Below are positions 50,220 through 61,270 of a stretch of 64,000 bases of DNA, piece after piece; the stretch's first letter is position 1, and each line of letters begins with the position of its first letter. A model generated the notes under the pieces. That model searched no databases and was not told the origin of the DNA. It saw only the letters and a list, made by a program, of their open reading frames with translations. The position numbers and the translations under genes are program-made. The DNA is from Chitinophagales bacterium (GTDB lineage Bacteria > Bacteroidota > Bacteroidia > Chitinophagales > UBA10324). The stretch is from positions 1 through 64,000 of the forward strand of contig JANWXQ010000095.1 in the NCBI GenBank assembly GCA_025057275.1. The letters are read 5' to 3'.

Positions 50220-52169
50220 TTATTTGGAGGCTACCACCAGATTGCAGGTGTGCACGGTGTTGCCGTCAATAACCTGAACCACATAAACGCCGTTGGTCAG
50301 ATTTCCGCTATGCAGGCGGATCCGATTGCCACTGACGCTCACATCGTTCAGCTTCTGAACCACCTGGCCGCTTACCGAACTGATTGTTACATCCACCTGG
50401 GCTGAGGTGGTGTTGAATTTCACCTCATAGGCTCCGTTTACCGGATTGGGATAAACTTCTGCCTTCATAGGTGCAGCAACAACCTCGCTGATGCCGATCG
50501 GGAAATCGGTGTCACTAAACTCGATACCTTGTACGTAGTAATGTGTATGCGAGGTAACTCCATCAAACTGGCCGGAAGTGGAGAATGAAGTTGTTACCGG
50601 CACTTTGTATTTGCTGCCGTCATACAAGGCATAGTTGCCCACAAACATCCAGTAGTTATTGGCATCCAGACTGGTTCCTTCCGTGAAGTTGCGGCGGGCT
50701 GTGGTATCGCCTTTGCCTGCGCTGGTGCGCCATCCTTTGCCCCAGATGTCGGGATACAAATTGTAGGTTTCAAAATCGGGCCGCGTATCCATCCACATCA
50801 GGAAATAGGTGTCGCGATCCGGGCTTAATGCTACATTGATGCGGGCGTCCCACGTAAGCTGGTCGGCATAGGGCGTAACCGACGTAGTTACCGGACTGGC
50901 CTGAATGGTGGTCAGGTACTGCGCGTCCCAGCCGGTAGCGGTTTCGTACACATCAAAAATATGCTGCGGGTAGGTTCCGGTGTTGGCATCAACCAGGTAA
51001 AAGAGCACGGAATCGGGATGGTTGGTGTACTGACTGATGACCTGGCAAACAATGTGCAGGCGGTTGTCCTTATCCAGAAACATATCCACGGCATTGCTGG
51101 GCAGGAAGAACGGACGGTAGCTGCCGTCGGTAGAGGCAAACAGGTATTCTTCCCAGGCCGGAATGCTGCTGAAGTCTGCATTCACTTTTGTCCAAGAGTT
51201 GCCGCCATCAGTGGTTTTCATCAGAATAGGCCAGATGGGGTAGTTGCCCTGGGCCACTTGGTCGTTATCGCAGCCAATGACCATTACATAGCCGATCTGC
51301 CCATCGGGCGACCAGGCCTGATTGCCCAACGTATAAAACAACTCACCGTTTACGCCGTCATCAAATACACTGTAATCCACATCAATGATTTGATAGCTGA
51401 ACGAATTGGTATTTGCGTTCCAGGTTCCTTTCATGACGAAAGCACCTCCGAAGGGTCCGCCGCTGGCATCAAAATCGTACTGGGCACCAATAGCATAAAC
51501 GTTGTTGGTTGCGGTGTGAAAGTCCAGGCGGGCCATATCGTAGGCTCCGTCAAGGTGTATGTTGGCACTAACGCCGCTGATATCGGTGTTGCCGGTTTTG
51601 GCAGAGGAAAGGTAATTGGCTACCCATGCGCTTCCATCCGTAATGGGCCCTGACACGACCGCATAAGTACCCAATGGGTCGGTGTTACCGGCAGGATTGA
51701 AAATCCCGCCCTGAGGATAACGCCCACGGGGGTAAGTGGAGTTCTTGTAGGCCAAAGTCCATTTGTTGGTGGAATCCCAGGTCATGCCTCCATCGGTAGA
51801 GTAGGTCATAACGATGTCACCGCTGTTGGTGCTCTTGCTGACGTTAATGCGGTGAACAAAACCCACCATGTTCAGTTCAGGCCGGGCAACCAGGCACTGC
51901 TGTTCGGAAACCAGCAGGGTGTAGGCATTAAAGGAGCTTCCAATGGGAACCCGGTCAACCGTGCGTGTGCCAGCTGTGGCAATGCTCCCTTTGGGGTGCG
52001 ACCAGTAGATCCTGTCAGTGTTTAGGGGAACCGTACGCTCCGGATCCTTAAGTCCATATTTCTGCGCAAAATCCGGTAAAGGCATTTTCATCGGAACGGT
52101 GTTGGGCGCCTGCGCCAAAACGGCACCGGCCACCACGAGGCATGAAACGGCAAGTAATAGTTTTTTCAT
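50220..52169 (-). CDS. Secreted T9SS protein with a sialidase/BNR-like repeat region
   Basis: A 649-residue exported protein with a signal peptide (MKKLLLAVSCLVVAGAVLAQ). The body has repeated beta-propeller-like strands with Asp-box-like turns such as STDGGMTWDSTNKW and KTTDGGNSWTKV, a pattern of sialidase/BNR repeats, though no catalytic residues can be confirmed. The final ~80 residues are a type A sorting domain (EVYPNPVNGAYEVKF, LTNGVYVVQVIDG, NLVVASK). The ATG at 52169 follows a TACTTTTG box by 37 bases; a frame from 52277 lacks a signal peptide at its beginning. It is probably surface-bound or released. Function unknown. Confidence 0.8.
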   Translation of the reverse strand: MKKLLLAVSCLVVAGAVLAQAPNTVPMKMPLPDFAQKYGLKDPERTVPLNTDRIYWSHPKGSIATAGTRTVDRVPIGSSFNAYTLLVSEQQCLVARPELNMVGFVHRINVSKSTNSGDIVMTYSTDGGMTWDSTNKWTLAYKNSTYPRGRYPQGGIFNPAGNTDPLGTYAVVSGPITDGSAWVANYLSSAKTGNTDISGVSANIHLDGAYDMARLDFHTATNNVYAIGAQYDFDASGGPFGGAFVMKGTWNANTNSFSYQIIDVDYSVFDDGVNGELFYTLGNQAWSPDGQIGYVMVIGCDNDQVAQGNYPIWPILMKTTDGGNSWTKVNADFSSIPAWEEYLFASTDGSYRPFFLPSNAVDMFLDKDNRLHIVCQVISQYTNHPDSVLFYLVDANTGTYPQHIFDVYETATGWDAQYLTTIQASPVTTSVTPYADQLTWDARINVALSPDRDTYFLMWMDTRPDFETYNLYPDIWGKGWRTSAGKGDTTARRNFTEGTSLDANNYWMFVGNYALYDGSKYKVPVTTSFSTSGQFDGVTSHTHYYVQGIEFSDTDFPIGISEVVAAPMKAEVYPNPVNGAYEVKFNTTSAQVDVTISSVSGQVVQKLNDVSVSGNRIRLHSGNLTNGVYVVQVIDGNTVHTCNLVVASK

Positions 52170-52206
52170 GGTTTGGTCATTTAAATTAAACATGAGGCTA
52201 TTAAGG

Positions 52207-52214
52207 CAAAAGTA
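52207..52214 (-). promoter_or_regulatory. -7 box for the T9SS gene
   Basis: Minus-strand TACTTTTG matches TAnnTTTG exactly, 37 bases before the ATG at 52169. Confidence 0.55.
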
Positions 52215-52306
52215 AAACGGAATCGTTGAATCGGGAAAAAATTTCAGCGGGGGCGCCGTGATTTTTGGCATATCCATGCAACATGTTTCTTCCGCAACAT
52301 AAAGAT

Positions 52307-54154
52307 TTATTTGCGGCTGCGTTGTTTTTGTTTTTGCTTCATGCGTTGCTGTTGTTGCTTCTGCAAATGTTCCAGACGCTCCTGCCAGCGCGATTTTTTC
52401 AGCGGCCGTTTCTTGTTTTCCTGGATTTTGCGGTGGATGGCCTCTTCGTCAATAAACCAGGTTTTGATGACAAATTGCTGACCAAAAGCAAAAATGTTGC
52501 TGAGCGAGTAGTAGTAGGTGAGTCCGGCCGGAAGCGAATTAAAAAATCCCAGCAGCATGATGGGCATCAGATAGGCCATCCACTTCATGGGGCCCTGCAC
52601 TCCGGCCAACTGGTTGTTGTAAACGGCGAAGGCAACCGAAGTAATCGTCATGATGATGGTAAACAGACTGACGTGGCTCCCGTAAAACGGAATGGAAAAT
52701 CCCAGATCCAAAATGGAATCGTAGGTGGACAAGTCATCAGCCCACCACAGCTTTTGCTGCCGCAATTCAACAGAAAGCGGGAAGAACGTGTACATCGCCG
52801 CCAGAATGGGAAGCTGCAGCAGCAGCGGAATGCAGCCCCCGAATGGATTGACGCCGGCGCGCCGGAATAAATTCATCTGCTCCTGACCGAAGCGCGTCTG
52901 GTCATCCTTGTATTTCTCCCTGAGCTCATCTATTTCGGGCTTGAGCACCTTCATTTTGGCAGCGGAAACAAAAGAGCGATAGGTGAGGGGAAATAACAGG
53001 ATCCGCAGGATAAGTGTCATGATGAGAATAATCACGCCATAATGCAGGTGATAGTTGTCCAGCCAGTTAAACAACGGAATAATGAAGAACTTGTTTAAGG
53101 GCAGGGAGATGGCACCGAACAATCCGGCTCCCAGAGGGATGATGCGTTCCAGACCCAGTCCGGTACGCTTCAGCGCCTGGTAGTTGTTGGGACCTGCATA
53201 AAAAGAAAAATCGTAGTGGACTTCAGGGGCGGGGTCGAGCGGCAGGATGAGTTCGGCACGAAGGTCTTTGACAAAGGTGTCGGTTTCGGCAAAGTTGGAG
53301 GAAATGGTTGCTTCATCACTGGGCGCATCGGTGATCAGCGTAACGTTAAAAAAGTGCGTTTTAGCCGATACCCATTGAAATTTTCCGGGCATCTGTTTTT
53401 CGCCGGTCGACCGTTCGCTGATGCCATCCACATCGCCTTCACGGGTTCGCAGATAAATCGTGCTGTTGTTGCGTTCGGTTAGCAGATCCTTTTCGGTGTG
53501 GTTGAAGCGCACCATCCAGTTGAGTTGCAGGTAAGGACTGGGGGTGCGGATCAGACTGTCCAGGCCGGACAACGTCATGCGGTACTGTACCTGCGAGCTG
53601 CCGCTGGCCAGTGAATAGCGATGCTCTATGTAACTACCGGAGGGGCCATAAGCCCGGAAGCGCACCCAGGCGCTGTCGGTGGCGGTGGCTGTCTGTGGGC
53701 CGGCCTGAATATCGTACAGCAGATCACCGGTCTGCACATTCTGATTGCCGGCCGGCAGCGTAAAACTCAGTTGGCTGTTAGGTGCTGTGAACAGAAGCAG
53801 CGGGCGCTGATCGTAGGTCTTGTAATTTTTAATTTCTACGGATACCGGATAGGCGCCCTGACTGGATAGCTGCATGCGAAGCAGCTCGTTTTCCAGTGTA
53901 ACCAGACGGGGCGGTTGCATCGTATCGCCACTAAACAAAAAGGAGGCAGCGGGCTTTCGCTGCTGAGCTGCCGGTGCCGTTGTCGCCTGCTTTTGCTGTT
54001 CAAGCAATTTCTTCTCCGTGGCCTGTGCTGCTGCTATGGAGTCGGCTATGCGTTGCTGCCGTTCCAATTCTTCCGCGGAAGGAATATTGTAAAGGGTGTA
54101 TGCAATAATGAGTAAGGTGATAAGCAAGAAGCCAATCACCGTATTTCTGTCCAC
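52307..54154 (-). CDS. yidC: Membrane protein insertase YidC
   Basis: Inner-membrane insertase for Sec-dependent and independent membrane proteins. The 615-residue protein has an N-terminal anchor (TVIGFLLITLLIIAYTLY), a large periplasmic beta domain (about 60-330) and the C-terminal catalytic core with five membrane helices (for example YGVIILIMTLILRILLFPL, PILAAMYTFFP, MKWMAYLMPIMLLGFFNSLP, GLTYYYSLSNIFAFGQQF). The C-terminus is a highly basic Lys/Gln/Arg tail. The start is a GTG at 54154. A TAAGTTTG box lies 22 bases ahead; pyrG is 62 bases upstream on the same strand. Confidence 0.94.
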   Translation of the reverse strand: MDRNTVIGFLLITLLIIAYTLYNIPSAEELERQQRIADSIAAAQATEKKLLEQQKQATTAPAAQQRKPAASFLFSGDTMQPPRLVTLENELLRMQLSSQGAYPVSVEIKNYKTYDQRPLLLFTAPNSQLSFTLPAGNQNVQTGDLLYDIQAGPQTATATDSAWVRFRAYGPSGSYIEHRYSLASGSSQVQYRMTLSGLDSLIRTPSPYLQLNWMVRFNHTEKDLLTERNNSTIYLRTREGDVDGISERSTGEKQMPGKFQWVSAKTHFFNVTLITDAPSDEATISSNFAETDTFVKDLRAELILPLDPAPEVHYDFSFYAGPNNYQALKRTGLGLERIIPLGAGLFGAISLPLNKFFIIPLFNWLDNYHLHYGVIILIMTLILRILLFPLTYRSFVSAAKMKVLKPEIDELREKYKDDQTRFGQEQMNLFRRAGVNPFGGCIPLLLQLPILAAMYTFFPLSVELRQQKLWWADDLSTYDSILDLGFSIPFYGSHVSLFTIIMTITSVAFAVYNNQLAGVQGPMKWMAYLMPIMLLGFFNSLPAGLTYYYSLSNIFAFGQQFVIKTWFIDEEAIHRKIQENKKRPLKKSRWQERLEHLQKQQQQRMKQKQKQRSRK

Positions 54155-54176
54155 AGCCGTTGCCAGATTAAGGCCG

Positions 54177-54184
54177 CAAACTTA
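54177..54184 (-). promoter_or_regulatory. -7 box for yidC
   Basis: Minus-strand TAAGTTTG matches TAnnTTTG exactly, 22 bases before the GTG start of yidC. Confidence 0.55.
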
Positions 54185-54216
54185 GGTAATGCAGCGCATC
54201 TGCAGCCAAAGGAGAA

Positions 54217-55938
<1,722 letters not shown>

Positions 55939-56020
55939 TTAGCATTAGGGCAACAGATCGTTACTGACACATGGCAGGCACACTGTCTGTTCGTTGGGTA
56001 AACAGGCCCTGCAGCTACGC

Positions 56021-56028
56021 TATCTTTG
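56021..56028 (+). promoter_or_regulatory. -7 box directly in front of tRNA-Ser
   Basis: TATCTTTG matches TAnnTTTG exactly and ends only 4 bases before the mature tRNA 5' end at 56033. TTGG at 55994 is a weak -33 candidate with a longer spacer. Confidence 0.65.
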
Positions 56029-56032
56029 CGCC

Positions 56033-56123
<91 letters not shown>

Positions 56124-56642
56124 TTACCCATTCCAAACAGGAAACACTTTCATAATGTGGCGAAACCACGGAGTAAACCGTCCGGGGTAACATTCTATTT
56201 CCTGCTTCAGCTCCTCCAAGGATAACCAGCGCAGTTCACTAATTTGCAGGGGGTCAGGATGCAGCGGTCCGTCGGTGCAGCCCGTAAGCACGTAATCCAG
56301 TTCGTGTTCCGTTAATCCACTGACCGGATCATAAAACCGGTAAATGACATTGCCACGCAACTGTAAAGGCACGGAGATTCCCAGTTCTTCTGTCAGGCGG
56401 CGGGCAGCACCTGCGAGCAGCGCTTCGCCCGGCTTGGGGTGGCTGCAGCAGGCATTGGTCCATAACCCGGGAAAATGGTATTTCTGCTCTGATCGCCGTT
56501 GCAACAACATTTTCCCATGGGTGTCGAACAAAAAGATGCTGAACGCCCGATGCAGCCGTCCCTGACGGTGGGCTTCCATCTTTTCCATAACCCCCAGTTC
56601 TTCATCCAGCGGGGTAACCAGCACCACCTGTTCTTCCGTCAT
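56124..56642 (-). CDS. idi: Isopentenyl-diphosphate delta-isomerase, type 1
   Basis: Nudix-fold enzyme interconverting isopentenyl and dimethylallyl diphosphate, downstream of dxr in the MEP route. From the ATG at 56642 the 172 residues match the family: VVLVTPLDEELGVMEKMEAH, GRLHRAFSIFLFD, FPGLWTNACCSHPKPGE with the active-site Cys66 in CCSHP, the Nudix RRLTEELG and HELDYVLTG. The frame extends to an ATG at 56726, which shares CATG with the divergent bshB1 start; I reject that extension because the first ~28 residues have no counterpart. It ends one base from tRNA-Ser. Confidence 0.9.
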   Translation of the reverse strand: MTEEQVVLVTPLDEELGVMEKMEAHRQGRLHRAFSIFLFDTHGKMLLQRRSEQKYHFPGLWTNACCSHPKPGEALLAGAARRLTEELGISVPLQLRGNVIYRFYDPVSGLTEHELDYVLTGCTDGPLHPDPLQISELRWLSLEELKQEIECYPGRFTPWFRHIMKVFPVWNG

Positions 56643-56724
56643 CAGCGGCAAAGAACGGTCGTTTGGCTTTTTCTCTGGCCCGGTGGTTTTCACAGTTGCC
56701 GACATCATCCTTTTTTTGTTCTGC

Positions 56725-57447
56725 ATGAAACTGGACCTGTTAGCGTTTGGAGCTCATCCTGACGATGTGGAATTGTCCTGCGGAGGCACATTGCTCCGTC
56801 ATCTCAGCGCCGGCTACACAGTAGGCATCGTTGACCTGACTGCAGGGGAAATGGGAACCCGCGGTTCGGCAGATCAACGCCTCCAAGAAGCGGCTGCAGC
56901 AGCCAGCGTGCTCGGCATTACGGTGAGAAAGCATCTTTCGCTGCCGGATGGCCGGCTTCAATCGTCCAGTCAGGAGCAGAGAGAAGCGGTCATCCGCACG
57001 ATCCGCCTGTTTCGCCCGGAAATCGTTCTGTGCAATGCGCCTGAAGACCGTCACCCGGACCATGGCCATGCTGCCGCTCTGGTGCAAGAAGCCTGTTTTC
57101 TGGCCGGCCTCCACCGGCTATCCACTGTGGATGAGCGGCATCAGCATCAGGAGCCCTGGCGCCCACGAGCCGTGTATCATTATATTCAGGATCAATGGCT
57201 GGAGCCGAACCTGCTGGTGGATGTCAGCCCGTTCTGGAAGCAGCGTATGGATGCAGTCCGATGCTATGCTTCTCAGTTTTATAACCCCAAATCGCAGGAG
57301 CCTTCAACCTACATTTCGCAGCCTGAGTTTCTCGATTCCCTGGAGTGGCGTGCCCGCCTGTTGGGCAGGCGCATAGGCGTTAGCCATGCGGAAGGTTTTA
57401 TCACCCGGCGCATTCCGGCTGTGGAGCATTTCTTTGTGCTCCGGTAA
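56725..57447 (+). CDS. bshB1: Bacillithiol biosynthesis deacetylase BshB1
   Basis: Zinc deacetylase removing the acetyl group from GlcNAc-malate in bacillithiol synthesis. The 240 residues contain the metal motif AHPDDVEL (10-17), [26 protein letters not shown], the second His motif [11 protein letters not shown], and AVYHYIQDQ. This LmbE-type arrangement with SQFYNP at the end is characteristic of BshB1 in Bacteroidota and Bacillota. The ATG at 56725 is the natural start and lies in the CATG that also forms the distal idi ATG on the other strand. glnS follows 14 bases after the stop. Bacillithiol is the probable main thiol of the cell. Confidence 0.9.
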   Translation: MKLDLLAFGAHPDDVELSCGGTLLRHLSAGYTVGIVDLTAGEMGTRGSADQRLQEAAAAASVLGITVRKHLSLPDGRLQSSSQEQREAVIRTIRLFRPEIVLCNAPEDRHPDHGHAAALVQEACFLAGLHRLSTVDERHQHQEPWRPRAVYHYIQDQWLEPNLLVDVSPFWKQRMDAVRCYASQFYNPKSQEPSTYISQPEFLDSLEWRARLLGRRIGVSHAEGFITRRIPAVEHFFVLR

Positions 57448-57461
57448 TATCAGCCAACCCG

Positions 57462-59123
57462 ATGAGCGCCAAGAATTTTCTGGAAGAAATTATAGAAGCC
57501 GATCTGAAAAGCGGCAGGCATCAGCGCATTGTAACCCGTTTTCCCCCGGAACCCAACGGCTATCTGCACATTGGCCATGCCAAAAGCATACACCTCAATT
57601 TCGGACTGGCGGATAAATACGGCGGCATCACCAACCTGCGTTTTGACGACACCAATCCCACCACAGAGGAAACCGAATATGTTGAAAGCATCAAAAGAGA
57701 CATCCGCTGGCTGGGGTATGAATGGGAAAATGAGTTTTATGCTTCCGATTATTTTGAACGATTGTATGAATTTGCCGAAAAGCTGATTCGCAAGGGGCTG
57801 GCGTATGTAGATGATTCCACCAGCGAAGAAATCGCTGCCATGAAGGGCACGCCCACGTCTCCGGGCATTAACAGTCCATACCGCAACCGCAGCGTGGAAG
57901 AAAATCTGGATCTGTTTCGCCGCATGCGGGCCGGCGAATTTCCGGATGGCATGCGGGTGCTCAGAGCGAAGATTGACATGGCTTCGCCCAACATGCACCT
58001 GCGGGATCCCGTCATGTACCGGATTAAGCACGAAGCCCATCACCGCACTGGCACCGATTGGTGCATTTATCCGATGTATGACTTTGCCCATGGCCAATGC
58101 GATTCGCTGGAGGGCATTACGCACAGCATCTGTACGATGGAGTTTGAAGTGCACCGTCCGTTGTATGAGTGGTTTATAGAGCAGTTGGAAATTTTTCCGT
58201 CACGTCAGTACGAATTCGCCCGATTGAATCTTTCCTACACCGTTTTGAGCAAGCGCAAGCTGCTCCAACTGGTTAATGAAGGTCATGTGAGCGGATGGGA
58301 CGATCCGCGCATGCCCACTCTTTCCGGATTGCGGCGGCGCGGCTATACGCCCGAAGCCATCCGCGAGTTTTGCGAGCGGATCGGCGTGGCGCGACGCGAT
58401 AATGTGGTGGATGTCGGGCTGCTGGAGTATTGCATCCGGGAAGACCTGAACCGCCGGGCCCAGCGCCGCATGGTGGTGCTTTCACCCCTGAAGCTCATTC
58501 TGACCAATTATCCGGAAGGCCAAACCGAGTGGCTGCCATTGGAAAACAACCCCGAAGATGCTTCAGCCGGCATGCGAGAGGTGCCGTTTTCCCGGGAGCT
58601 CTACATGGAACAGGAAGATTTTATGGAAATGCCGGTAAAAGGATTTCTGCGCATGGCTCCCGGGCGTTTGGTGCGACTGAAAGGAGCCTATGTGGTGCGT
58701 TGCGATGATGTGGTAAAAGACGAAAAGGGTGCAGTGGTGGCTGTGCGGGCCACTTATTTACCGGAAACCCGCAGCGGCGGCGCTTCCGAAGTGAAGGTTA
58801 AGTCCACGCTGCACTGGGTTTGCGCAGCTCATGCCGTGCCGGTAAAGGTGCTGCTGTACGATCGCTTGTTCCAGGTGGAGCATCCTGCAGCGCAGGACGA
58901 ACCGTTGCATACTTTGCTGAATCCGCAGAGCCTGGCCATTGTGGAGCAAGCAATGGCAGAGCCTTCGTTACGTCAGGCAGCGCCGGGTGAGTATTTCCAG
59001 TTTCTGCGCAAAGGATACTTTACCCCTGACCTGACGACTACACCCGACAGACCAGTGTTTAACCGTACCGTTACGCTGAAAGATCACTGGGCAGCAAAGC
59101 AACCGGCCGGAGCCGGCTCATGA
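57462..59123 (+). CDS. glnS: Glutaminyl-tRNA synthetase
   Basis: Class I aminoacyl-tRNA synthetase charging tRNA-Gln, so the organism does not depend only on the amidation route. The 553-residue chain has HIGH (36-39, in [11 protein letters not shown]), the acceptor-binding region [10 protein letters not shown], and a KMSKS-like VLSKRKL, followed by a C-terminal anticodon-binding beta-barrel. Length matches the bacterial GlnS. It is read behind bshB1 and overlaps the 3' end of the convergent TMTC-like gene by 6 bases. Confidence 0.95.
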   Translation: MSAKNFLEEIIEADLKSGRHQRIVTRFPPEPNGYLHIGHAKSIHLNFGLADKYGGITNLRFDDTNPTTEETEYVESIKRDIRWLGYEWENEFYASDYFERLYEFAEKLIRKGLAYVDDSTSEEIAAMKGTPTSPGINSPYRNRSVEENLDLFRRMRAGEFPDGMRVLRAKIDMASPNMHLRDPVMYRIKHEAHHRTGTDWCIYPMYDFAHGQCDSLEGITHSICTMEFEVHRPLYEWFIEQLEIFPSRQYEFARLNLSYTVLSKRKLLQLVNEGHVSGWDDPRMPTLSGLRRRGYTPEAIREFCERIGVARRDNVVDVGLLEYCIREDLNRRAQRRMVVLSPLKLILTNYPEGQTEWLPLENNPEDASAGMREVPFSRELYMEQEDFMEMPVKGFLRMAPGRLVRLKGAYVVRCDDVVKDEKGAVVAVRATYLPETRSGGASEVKVKSTLHWVCAAHAVPVKVLLYDRLFQVEHPAAQDEPLHTLLNPQSLAIVEQAMAEPSLRQAAPGEYFQFLRKGYFTPDLTTTPDRPVFNRTVTLKDHWAAKQPAGAGS

Positions 59124-60809
59124 GTCTGCGGCCTTGGCAATGACATCGGGCACCGGCAGGCCCAACTGCCGCATGCGCTTTACCTGCTGTTTCAGTTTTA
59201 CCGTATCGCCTGCCTCGTAGTACAATAAAAGCAGATTGTGGTTGCCCTGGCCATCTGCAGGATTGCGGCGCAGGTATTCCTGCAGCCATTCCATGGCCTG
59301 ATTCCGGTCTTGCTTTTCAAAGGCTACATGCGCCAAATGAAAATAGCAATGGCTGTAATCGGATTTTTGGAGTTCACGAAGGAAATAAGGTTCCGATTCC
59401 AGTACCGAATCTCTGTGCTGCAGCAGCACACCCATGTAATAGTTGATGTATTTCATGGAAGAATCCATACGATAGGCGAGCCGCATCAATGAATCGGCGC
59501 GGTGCGGATCTTTTTTGTCCAGACGCGAAGCCAGCATCATTTTGGCATAAGGTTCACTGGGACTATCGGCTACGGCCTTTTCCCAGAAGGTGATCGGATC
59601 GTTGAAATAGCGGTGTCTGCTCAGGTTTACGGTAATTAAAACAGCCAGAACCACAAGCACCGTTGCAGCCGCCAGCCGGTGTCGGACCCACCGGGGCTGC
59701 AGGGCTGCAAGCGCCATCAAAATCCCGATGAGAGGAACGTACAGCCGGTGCTCCAGATCCTGATCGTTAAAGCTGAGGGGCACCAGCAGCGCCGGTATTA
59801 AAAAAATCACATAGATCATCAGACCTCCTGCTAACTGGTGCCAAAGCACCTGGCCATACTTTAGGGTCAGATACATCAGAACGGTTATCAAACCCAGTGT
59901 AATCCAGAAAGGCACCCAACTGGTGTCCTCCTGAACAGGGAATACGTTGAGCTGCACCGGAAAAAACACCTTGCCCAGGTAATGAAACAGAACCGGAAGC
60001 CGATACTGAAACGACTGCATCATCTCTGCCCAATGCATTTGCTGCGATGCCAGTGTAGCCTGCGAACGCAATCCAAACCAAATGAGTGCCGCAACCAGAC
60101 CCATAGCACCGACACTCCAGGTGGTGCGATGTATGATCGGTCTTCGTAATACCAGCAACCACAATACACCTCCGGCGAGCGGCGTCAGCACCCCGCTTTC
60201 CTTGGTGAAAAAACCACCGAGCAACAGCAAAAACTGACCTGCTGCATTCAGCACCGTTGGTTTCTGCGCAAAGCGGGTAAGCAGCAACAGGTAACTAAAC
60301 ACAAAAACACCAAGCAGCGAATCGTTGCGGCCCGGAATCCATACCACGGCCTGAACCAATACCGGATGAACGGCAAAAACAGCAGCCAGAATCGCTGCGC
60401 CTTTAGCTCCGGCATTCACTTGAAGCAGCAACCGATAAACCAAGACCACATTAAGGGCATGAAGGACTATATTCACCCATCGCCAGCCGGCAATATCCTC
60501 TCCGGAAAGCTTGTAGTTGATCAAAAAGGAATTGAGCAGCAGGGGCCGGTAGTAGATGTCCTGGGTTTCGTGAAAAACACCGCGGCGGAAGGAGGTGATC
60601 AGATTATTCCAGCTTTGATAGTAATGGCTGATTTCTTTGATGAAAATGGAATCATCCAGCTCCGTAAAACCCAGCTTGATCGAAGGCAGATAGAGAACCA
60701 CGGCCAGTGCTGCCAGTATCCATTGCATTCGGGCAGGTGACCACAGCGCCTGGTGTTGGGGCGTTTGCTGCAATGGCTTTTTTTCTTGCTTTCTTTTGGC
60801 GGCCTTCAC
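59118..60809 (-). CDS. TMTC-like polytopic glycosyltransferase with C-terminal TPR repeats
   Basis: A membrane protein of about 560 residues with roughly ten to eleven helices and then TPR-type repeats ([41 protein letters not shown]). The first periplasmic loop has the acidic pair in [13 protein letters not shown] and [16 protein letters not shown], and [12 protein letters not shown] follows, as in GT-C transferases such as TMTC O-mannosyltransferases. It would use a polyprenyl-phosphate sugar. The start is uncertain: TTG 60833, GTG 60809 (used) or ATG 60728, which directly precedes the first helix. The TTG is part of a TTTCTTTG promoter-like sequence. It ends 6 bases inside glnS. Confidence 0.72.
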   Translation of the reverse strand: MKAAKRKQEKKPLQQTPQHQALWSPARMQWILAALAVVLYLPSIKLGFTELDDSIFIKEISHYYQSWNNLITSFRRGVFHETQDIYYRPLLLNSFLINYKLSGEDIAGWRWVNIVLHALNVVLVYRLLLQVNAGAKGAAILAAVFAVHPVLVQAVVWIPGRNDSLLGVFVFSYLLLLTRFAQKPTVLNAAGQFLLLLGGFFTKESGVLTPLAGGVLWLLVLRRPIIHRTTWSVGAMGLVAALIWFGLRSQATLASQQMHWAEMMQSFQYRLPVLFHYLGKVFFPVQLNVFPVQEDTSWVPFWITLGLITVLMYLTLKYGQVLWHQLAGGLMIYVIFLIPALLVPLSFNDQDLEHRLYVPLIGILMALAALQPRWVRHRLAAATVLVVLAVLITVNLSRHRYFNDPITFWEKAVADSPSEPYAKMMLASRLDKKDPHRADSLMRLAYRMDSSMKYINYYMGVLLQHRDSVLESEPYFLRELQKSDYSHCYFHLAHVAFEKQDRNQAMEWLQEYLRRNPADGQGNHNLLLLYYEAGDTVKLKQQVKRMRQLGLPVPDVIAKAADS

Positions 60810-60833
60810 AACAGCCCTTCGATTGCCGCACAA

Positions 60834-61270
60834 AGAAATAAGCTTTTTTTGCTATCATCTTCCGCAGGGAAGCTTTGCTTGCCCTGACTCAAAGGCCTGT
60901 TGCGATGCAGGATTTCTTCCTGCTGTTTTCCATGCACTATGGTTTTATCAGCTCTTGATGAACCGCCACTTAACCTCTGACCTGTTACCCTCCTGCACCG
61001 ACCTGATGGAAGGAGCCATGGTGATATGGAAATGGACGATCGCTACGCAAGAAGCAAATCCCTGCTTTGTCGCAAATTCATGGTGCCGGAAAGAGATGAT
61101 AATCCGATTTGCTGAGGTCCGCATGAAGCAAGTCCCGGAAAACAGCTTTGGTGTGGCAACCGCTCAAACCGTTGCCGATGAGCCATCAGGAACTCCCTAC
61201 GAATTTGTTTTTTTCCTTCTAACTTTTGCCATGAAATAATCGCTTCATCGCCATTCCTAAAACCGTAAAT
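60834..61270. other. Intergenic region without a convincing gene
   Basis: This 437-base stretch between the divergent TMTC-like and OmpA genes holds one plus-strand frame of 147 codons (from 60796) that has no recognisable motif, a low-complexity Cys-rich start and overlap with the TMTC 5' end. I see no RNA structure or repeat. The OmpA promoter is near the right end: TAACTTTTG at 61220-61228, similar to the -7 box with one extra base. Confidence 0.5.
61220..61228 (+). promoter_or_regulatory. Possible -7 box for the OmpA-family gene
   Basis: TAACTTTTG has the TA and TTTG parts of the box with a spacer of three instead of two bases, 42 bases before the ATG at 61271. Confidence 0.35.

Noticed and set aside
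60796-61239. A 147-codon plus-strand frame in the gap before the OmpA gene
   Set aside because: No recognisable domain, promoter or conserved motif, Cys/Phe-rich composition unlike its neighbours, and its beginning overlaps the TMTC-like gene 5' end.
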